Part shown: piece by piece, positions 59,001-64,000 of the stretch
Layout: each line of letters opens with the position of its first letter
Numbering within the stretch: the first letter of the stretch is position 1
Origin: Rhynchospora pubera
Lineage: Eukaryota; Streptophyta; Magnoliopsida; Poales; Cyperaceae
DNA length: 64,000 nucleotides
NCBI GenBank assembly: GCA_028095005.1
Contig: JAMFTS010000011.1
Coordinates: 372,001 to 436,000 of the forward strand
Direction of reading: 5' to 3'
Translations under genes and position numbers: made by a program
Notes under the pieces: model-generated
The model's input: the letters and a program-made list of their open reading frames with translations, nothing else
Databases searched by the model: none
Told to the model about the DNA's origin: nothing

Positions 59001-62000
59001 GTTACGTGAAGAAGATAAAATAAAGTTATATCCTGGTTGTGAATTGTCCAAACTTAATGCTGTTTTCAAATTGTTTAACTTGAAAGCAAAAAATGGATGG
59101 AGTGATGCTAGTTTTACATCTTTGCTTGACCTTTTGCATAAAGATTTTCTCCCCAAAGATAATCAGTTACCGGATTCAGTTTATAAGGCCAAGAAGATGT
59201 TGTGTCCTTTGAAACTAGATGTAGAGAGAATTCATGCATGTCCGAATGACTGCATATTATTCCGAAATGAGTATAGTGATCTTGATAAATGCCCAAAATG
59301 TAAAGCATCACGGTATAGACCGAGGGACGATCAGATTGATGAAGGTAGTAAGGGACCAGCTGCCAAGGTGGTGTTTTATCTTCCAATAATACCAAGATTT
59401 CAGCGGCTCTTTTCTAATGCGAAGGATGCCAAATTGTTGAGATGGCACGCAGACTGTAGGAAAAGAGGTGATGGAATGCTTCGGCATCCAGCAGACTCTC
59501 CGGATTGGATGAACATAGATAGGGACTTTGAAGATTTCGGCAGTGAACCCAGAAATTTAAGATTGGGATTATGCACGGACGGAATGAATCCTTATGGCAA
59601 TATGAGTAGCCGTCAGTCTACGTGGCCAGTCTTGTTGTGTATTTACAATCTTCCTCCCTGGTTATGTATGAAAAGGAGATACATGATGATGCCTTTGTTG
59701 ATTTCAGGTCCTAAACAACCAGGTAATGACATAGATGTGTATTTGCGTCCATTGATAGATGACCTTGGTGAATTGTGGCGTGAGGGAGTGAAAGTATTTG
59801 ATGCATACTCTAGAACTGAGTTCAAGCTCCGTGCCATGATATTTTGCACGATCAATGATTTTCCTGCATACGGTAACTTGTCGGGGTATAGGAATAAAGG
59901 AGCAAAAGCGTGTCCTATTTGCCAGGAAGAAACCCATTCTGTTTACTTGAAAAACTCTAGGAAAACTGTTTACTTGGGACACCGCAGGTTTCTTAAGAAC
60001 CGCAACCACCCTTACCGTCGAGATAAGGAAAGATTTGATGGTACTGAGGAGAAAGGCAAAGCCCCAATACCGTTATCTGGGTCGGGTGTATATCGACAGG
60101 TTAAGGACATAAAGGTCAAATTTGGTAAGAAATTTGCAAATGAGATTCCAAAGGGGATATGGAAGAAGAAGTCTATATTCTGGGAGCTTGAATATTGGAA
60201 CTGTTTGGAGATTAGGCATTGTCTAGATGCGATGCACATAATCAAGAACATATGTGAATCTTTGATTGGTTGCATGTTGGAAATTCAAGGAAAAACTAAA
60301 GATGGCGTGAATGCGAGGAAAGATATGGTTGCAATGGGAATTCGAAAGGATCTAGCGGCACAAGATAAGGGTAAAAGCCGAGATTGGTTACCTGCAGCAC
60401 AATTTAATTTATCAAAGGAAGAGAAGAAAAGCTTGTTGGGATGTCTGAAGTCGATTAAGGTTCCTTCTGGGTATTCCTCAAATATATCAAGAAAGGTGTC
60501 CATGAAGGATAACAAATTATATGGTATGAAGTCACATGATTATCACGTCTTGCTGACTGTGTTACTTCCAGTCGCAATTCGAGGAATTCTCAAGGAAGAA
60601 GTGAGAAAAACCGTCACTAAGTTGTGCTATTTTTTCAATGAAATTTGCTCAAAGGTGATCGATCCGAGAAATTTGCTCAAAGGTGATTGAAATTTGCTCA
60701 ATGAAATTTGTTCAGTCTTAAACTATGCATATTTCAAAATCCACATTTATCTCAGCACCTGAGGCTGTCACTTTGATCATAACACCAAATTAAATCAATG
60801 CAAGACTAACTGAGAGTGAAACATTGTTCTCATGCTCCTGTAATGACGGATAACCTCCACTGGTATGAAGCAGCATCTTCAAACCCCACTTGGTACCAAG
60901 CCCACTGATGCTCTGTACTAGCACTTGGTACCCCCGTGAAACAAAGCCAACGCAACCTCAATTGAGTATACCCTCATGTTCCTCTCTACGTCGTGATCCT
61001 ATAAAACTTGGCTAGTTTAGACTCACTGCTCTTTATCAACCTAAAAAATACTTTGCCTACTTACTGTATTTGATGAATATAGGTATTGGATGAAAGAACT
61101 TTCTAAAGGATATGGGTTCTCTAAAAGCATCACCATATGGGATCCAGAATTTCTACCTGAAGCTAAATTTGAGAAGAACTCTGCTTATAACGTGAATTAC
61201 ATGAAGAAGTCGTTCATAGATAATCCAGAGTGCACTTATTTTCTTTTGCCATATAATCAGGGGTAAGAACAATTATTATTATACTTGTTAGTTTTCCTTC
61301 AATCAAAACAATAAGTAATCTATATTACAGGTATCATTGGACGCTCATTATCGTTGATGTCATGAAGGAGAATATTTACTTCGTAGATTCCTTGTCACGC
61401 GAAGATTGTATACAAAGATTAGTAATTAAGCCGTTTATAACTTCGTAAGTTTCAGTTTTTAAATTAGCAAAATAATAGTGATAATTTGAGATTGTGCTTA
61501 TCTCTGAATTAGAGTAATGTTTCTGCTGCTTTGTTTTCTAGGAGCAGCTGGCGACTATAAAATCATTTTAATGTTGCTGGGGTCAGCTCTATATGTCTAA
61601 TCTAATTTAATTAATTGAATTGCATGTAGGGCATATAAAAATTACAAGATGGAAAAGGAACATAAGAGTATACGTAAAGCCCGGATATTCGACTGGTACG
61701 ACATAAAGGTACAAAGCTTATGGATTAAGAGATTAGAGTTTGTCAAACTATTCCAAAATCTTAACTAGCTACTTGATTGAATTGTGTTTTTAGGCTCCGA
61801 AACAGAAGGGCAATACAGAATGTGGGTATTTCACAATGTTGGCCATGAGACATATAATAAGCCATGTGATACAAGCCGGAGAACTACCTAAGGTATTTGT
61901 TTTAACTACTTACTAGACTATAAAGTTGAGAAAAAAATCCGCTGACTCAATAACGTTCCCCTCGCTTTTCAATTTTCTTTCTCTTATTTTTTCTTGTAAA

Positions 62001-63975
62001 AAGGCTTGTACTCAAATTACTGAAAATATGGGGGCAAAAATGAATAACATCCTCTCTGTGAAATGTACTGGTACTAATTTTTTTAATTCAAGTAGGCCTA
62101 TGGCATTTATAAAATGTACTGGTACTTTAGGGTTTAGAGTTTAGGATAATTAATCAAATACTTTAGGATTTATGATATCAACTAATATATGTTTTGGTTT
62201 GCTTATAATCAAATGCAGAAAATCGATCCGGTTGGAAAGCCATACACTGAAGAAGACATTGGAGGAGTTGTAGATGAACTCATGGAATTCATGTATGGTA
62301 ATATATTTGGATAGTCAATTTGAAATGTATCATGACTGATCGAACTAAACAAATGGATATTATATTTTTGTTGAACTTAATTTTTTTCTCATTTGCATGG
62401 CTTGTTTGTTATTTTGATGTGTATATATATGGATATATCCATGTGTTTGTGTATATAGGAGTTGTGATATGCATGTTAGTCAAAAAACAGGTTACAGAAT
62501 CCTATATTCTGTATGTTTGGTACATGATGTACCAGTTGATACGGCTAGCAACATGGGCTAGCCACAGGATACAAGCTCTATAAAAAAAAATAAATAAACA
62601 ATGTGCAACGTTCTTTTCAAAAAACATGTTACAGAATACCATAATTCTGTAACGTTTGTTTCAAATAAAACGTTACAGATTTATTCAGAAAGTCCTGTGT
62701 CATTAATAATCTGAAACGTTGTTTTTGAAAAGAGCGTTGCAGATCTGTAACGTTTAATACTTTTGTAACGGGGCCTACTGTAACGTGCCCATGAACGTTA
62801 CAGATCAATTTTTTTGAACGTTACAAAAAGGAAAATTTCGTGTAGTGTACGGACAAGAAATTCTTGTTATCATTAGATTTCCACAAAAAATCATATTGAG
62901 ACTCAAATTGATTAAATAATAAAAACGAGTTATTTCACCATTAGAGAACAAACGAGAGGAGATCAAATAACAGAAGAGGAAGGAGGGTTATTTTCGTCAA
63001 TACAAAATATATGGTGCAAGGAGAAGTAATTTATATTGTGTTAGCGATTTAACGACCTTAAATGTGAAATAAACTAAAATCAATTTGTTACCTCCAGTTA
63101 TGCTTGCAGTTGTGAATGATAGAATGGTGTTTTCTCTGCTCCTCTAAAATGGTGCTTTCAATTTTGAGACAAAATAATCATGCTCTAAACTCTCCATCAG
63201 AATGATAGAATATATATATAAGGGCCTCAATTACTTGATAGATGCAATCAAAGAATGCATAACCAATGGCTGAGATCACTTCTAGATTTAATCACAATTG
63301 AAAAGATGCAAATTGCGTCTAATTTATTTGGTCGGTTTAGACCAAATCCAGCGAAACAGTATTTCGTCTAAACGAAACAGTGTCACAGTGATCGTTCGCC
63401 AACGATCCTCTCGCATCCGAGGCCAACAAAATTAATTAAGTCGGTCCTCGATATCTGCATCTATTCCGTTATTTCAATTGCACAATACCATATAGCATTT
63501 TTACTATGGTCCTTTATTTAATGAAATTTAATTATTTCATTTCCAACCACGCTAAGTGTTGTTATATAATTAGTTGAACTAATTTATATTTCACTCATCT
63601 AATCACGCACTTCAATGGGAATCCTTTACAATGCAATTTGAACCATAAATATTACATAATGTAGAAGTGGCAATTTTCTAATTAAACTAGATTTGGAACG
63701 GGAATTTTCAAAGTATTAAATGTAGGATTGCAATTTTTTTATTTTTCAACTTTTCAGTGGCATAAAACTAATTTTTCCTTAATTAAAATTGTAGCAAATT
63801 GGACTTGGTGATAGAGGAGGTTATACAGGATCATTTGATTAAGCAACAACAGCGTATGAAAGGAGGAGATGATCAGGAGCTGGAATACGATTTGGTTGAT
63901 GTACTTCTAAATCTAAAGGAACGTGACGATTTCGAGGAGCCCATCACAATGGACCACATAAAAGCTGTTATCTTG
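53038..63975 (+). CDS. Cytochrome P450, CYP71 clan, 5' part (continues past the window)
   Basis: Exons 53038-53322, 55729-56171 and 63795-63975 join in frame to 303 aa; the rest lies beyond 64000. Residues 5-27 are a hydrophobic ER anchor, followed by basic residues and the proline hinge PPGPW (39-43). WRQMR at 131-135 is the C-helix W-x-x-x-R that holds the heme propionate. The third exon ends M-D-H-I-K-A-V-I-L, just before the I-helix oxygen-binding motif and where A-type P450s keep their conserved intron. The E-R-R triad and heme-Cys motif are not visible. Introns after residues 95 and 243 are extra for this family. Intron 2 is 7.6 kb and contains CACTA 2. CYP71 enzymes hydroxylate terpenes, phenolics and other small molecules, and the nearby terpene synthase makes a terpenoid substrate plausible. 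No stop or frameshift is seen in the three exons. Confidence 0.88.
53640..53836. mobile_element. MITE in P450 intron 1
   Basis: About 197 bp with ends GGGTGTGTTTGG / reversed GGGGTGTTTGGTTCG and internal GAACTAG repeats. The target duplication is unclear. The remainder of intron 1 (53837-55728) includes a possible old LTR fragment around 54126-54640 (TATA-like CTTTATATAG at 54191) but nothing decisive. Confidence 0.6.
56702..56900. mobile_element. Possible truncated CACTA terminus with foldback
   Basis: Begins CACTATAACAAAAAAAAAAC followed by AGGTTTTTAACAACATCCC, like a CACTA 5' end. It contains the inverted pair AGTGGTATTTATGTAAATAT / ATATTTACATAAATACCACT. No matching 3' end was found in the vicinity. 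Confidence 0.4.
58177..58462. repeat. Conserved hairpin module upstream of CACTA 2 transposase
   Basis: In order: CCGAGATTAATCC/GGATTAATCTCGG (58177-58207), AGTACTCCCG/CGGGAGTACT (58210-58231) and a foldback of about 230 bp beginning CTCTTTGGATAC and ending GTATCCAAAGAG (58233-58462). It ends 86 bp before the transposase ATG, the same relative layout as in CACTA 1. Confidence 0.85.
58549..60690 (+). CDS. CACTA TNP2-type transposase, C-terminally truncated
   Basis: A 713-aa uninterrupted frame opening MDRTWMYSNDRLSPRFQ. Residues about 1-80 are the transposase-associated domain with CPCSVCQN. An acidic Asp/Asn/Glu-rich spacer follows, then the TNP2/transposase_21 core (HACPNDCILFRNEY, CPKCKASRY, LRWHADCRKR, LGLCTDGMNPYG, LKACPICQEE-like CPIC, FWELEYW, LDAMHIIKN). 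The start of the DUF4218-like region is present (YHVLLTVLLPVAIRG). The frame ends VIDPRNLLKGD at a deletion joint where AAATTTGCTCAAAGGTGAT is repeated. The core looks complete, but the loss of the C-terminal region makes activity doubtful. An ATG immediately after a TTATTCAG acceptor suggests a spliced leader. Confidence 0.88.
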   Translation: MDRTWMYSNDRLSPRFQKGLQEFMVCAKENMKKKEDDKICCPCSVCQNLLKWSNFEEVRVHLIRDGFQPDYSRWTLHGESGGEPFIGGTSKEIVNSQLEEENVLLDDENVFDDENVSDDENVDNAELNDDLDEIVNNMDGDFVDNVEIFGMLREEDKIKLYPGCELSKLNAVFKLFNLKAKNGWSDASFTSLLDLLHKDFLPKDNQLPDSVYKAKKMLCPLKLDVERIHACPNDCILFRNEYSDLDKCPKCKASRYRPRDDQIDEGSKGPAAKVVFYLPIIPRFQRLFSNAKDAKLLRWHADCRKRGDGMLRHPADSPDWMNIDRDFEDFGSEPRNLRLGLCTDGMNPYGNMSSRQSTWPVLLCIYNLPPWLCMKRRYMMMPLLISGPKQPGNDIDVYLRPLIDDLGELWREGVKVFDAYSRTEFKLRAMIFCTINDFPAYGNLSGYRNKGAKACPICQEETHSVYLKNSRKTVYLGHRRFLKNRNHPYRRDKERFDGTEEKGKAPIPLSGSGVYRQVKDIKVKFGKKFANEIPKGIWKKKSIFWELEYWNCLEIRHCLDAMHIIKNICESLIGCMLEIQGKTKDGVNARKDMVAMGIRKDLAAQDKGKSRDWLPAAQFNLSKEEKKSLLGCLKSIKVPSGYSSNISRKVSMKDNKLYGMKSHDYHVLLTVLLPVAIRGILKEEVRKTVTKLCYFFNEICSKVIDPRNLLKGD
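60691..61080. other. Filler or captured sequence at CACTA 2 deletion joint
   Basis: It begins with short reiterated AAATTTGCTCAA words, typical of end-joining repair. The remainder is GC-richer than the element, and on the minus strand is open for about 50 codons (for example GLGTKWGLKMLLHTSGGYPS). I do not recognise it; a captured host-gene fragment is possible. Confidence 0.45.
61083..62314 (+). pseudogene. CACTA 2 Ulp1 (C48) protease exons, 5' part missing
   Basis: Five exons in phase: 61083-61262, 61331-61444, 61630-61708, 61794-61892 and 62219-62314 (stop TAG). They encode the Ulp1/SENP fold with catalytic His in GYHW, Asp in YFVDS and Cys in TECGYF, exon for exon equivalent to 5199-6145 of CACTA 1. 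The first half of the gene (ORF2 N-terminus) is deleted, so there is no start codon of its own. In this family such proteases are thought to cleave SUMO-like conjugates; a role in transposition is not established. Confidence 0.8.
62848..63794. other. Remainder of P450 intron 2
   Basis: After the CACTA 2 target duplication the sequence is AT-rich, with no gene or clear transposon, up to the TTGTAG acceptor of exon 3. Confidence 0.6.
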
Positions 63976-64000
63976 GTATGTGTCTCGTTAATTCTTGCCT

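Larger units (their letters stand above)
57367..62847 (+). mobile_element. CACTA (En/Spm) transposon 2 in P450 intron 2
   Basis: 5481 bp from CACTACCACAAAAACAGG to AAATTTCGTGTAGTG, flanked by TAC on both sides (57364-57366, 62848-62850). Subterminal repeats (57399-57660, 62600-62830) use GTAACGTTTT / AAAACGTTAC words, distinct from the AACGGTTATT type of CACTA 1. Genes run on the plus strand, the same as the host gene: TNP2 at 58549-60690 and Ulp1 exons at 61083-62314. The middle, corresponding to the end of TNP2 and the start of ORF2, is deleted and replaced by 60691-61080. Confidence 0.93.

Noticed and set aside
58582..60515. Minus-strand frames opposite the TNP2 gene
   Set aside because: Antisense shadows of a 713-codon frame.
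1..64000. tRNA, rRNA or CRISPR features
   Set aside because: No cloverleaf, ribosomal or regularly spaced direct-repeat array was seen; the tandem repeats present are explained by transposon families.

Overview
The window is nuclear DNA from a flowering plant. It is AT-rich and has spliced genes with GT/AG introns, a seven-exon terpene synthase, a CYP71-type cytochrome P450, and dense nested plant transposons (CACTA, hAT, MULE, Helitron-like, Ty1/copia and Ty3/gypsy-type). The species and the monocot/eudicot question cannot be settled from what I can see. Fewer than ten percent of the bases look like host coding sequence.

Layout: (1) 1-3.5 kb and 19.7-22.5 kb hold two copies of a small two-exon gene for an FMC1-like LYR-type mitochondrial protein. 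The right copy is intact (110 aa). The left copy is frameshifted, carries a poly(A) retroposon, and has an extra echo of exon 2. (2) Between them lies a 13.7-kb CACTA transposon (4462-18157, target duplication ATT). It has a truncated TNP2 transposase and a long spliced second gene ending in a Ulp1-type protease. That gene is split by a very young gag-protease LTR retrotransposon (6996-15041, target duplication CTGAA) filled with a 20-bp hairpin-forming repeat. (3) 23.2-35.8 kb on the minus strand is a terpene synthase whose seven exons join in frame to 600 aa with RRx8W, RDR, DDxxD and NSE/DTE motifs. Its introns hold MULE-like foldbacks and an old copia element that itself carries a 320-bp CACTA MITE. 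(4) 36-53 kb has no gene I can recognise. It holds Helitron-type 3' ends, three hAT-type elements with clear or near-clear 8-bp target duplications, a LINE-like relic, and repeated copies of sequence also found upstream of the P450. (5) 53038 to the right edge is the 5' part of a CYP71-type P450 on the plus strand. Its second intron contains a second CACTA element (57367-62847, target duplication TAC) with a long TNP2 reading frame and Ulp1 exons.

Biology: the terpene synthase and the P450 lie about 17 kb apart in divergent orientation and are the only two recognisable host genes in that stretch. This suggests a small terpenoid biosynthesis locus, in which the synthase makes a terpene in the plastid and a CYP71 enzyme oxidises it. 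This is inference. The transposons sit in introns and between genes and have left both reading frames intact as far as they can be followed.
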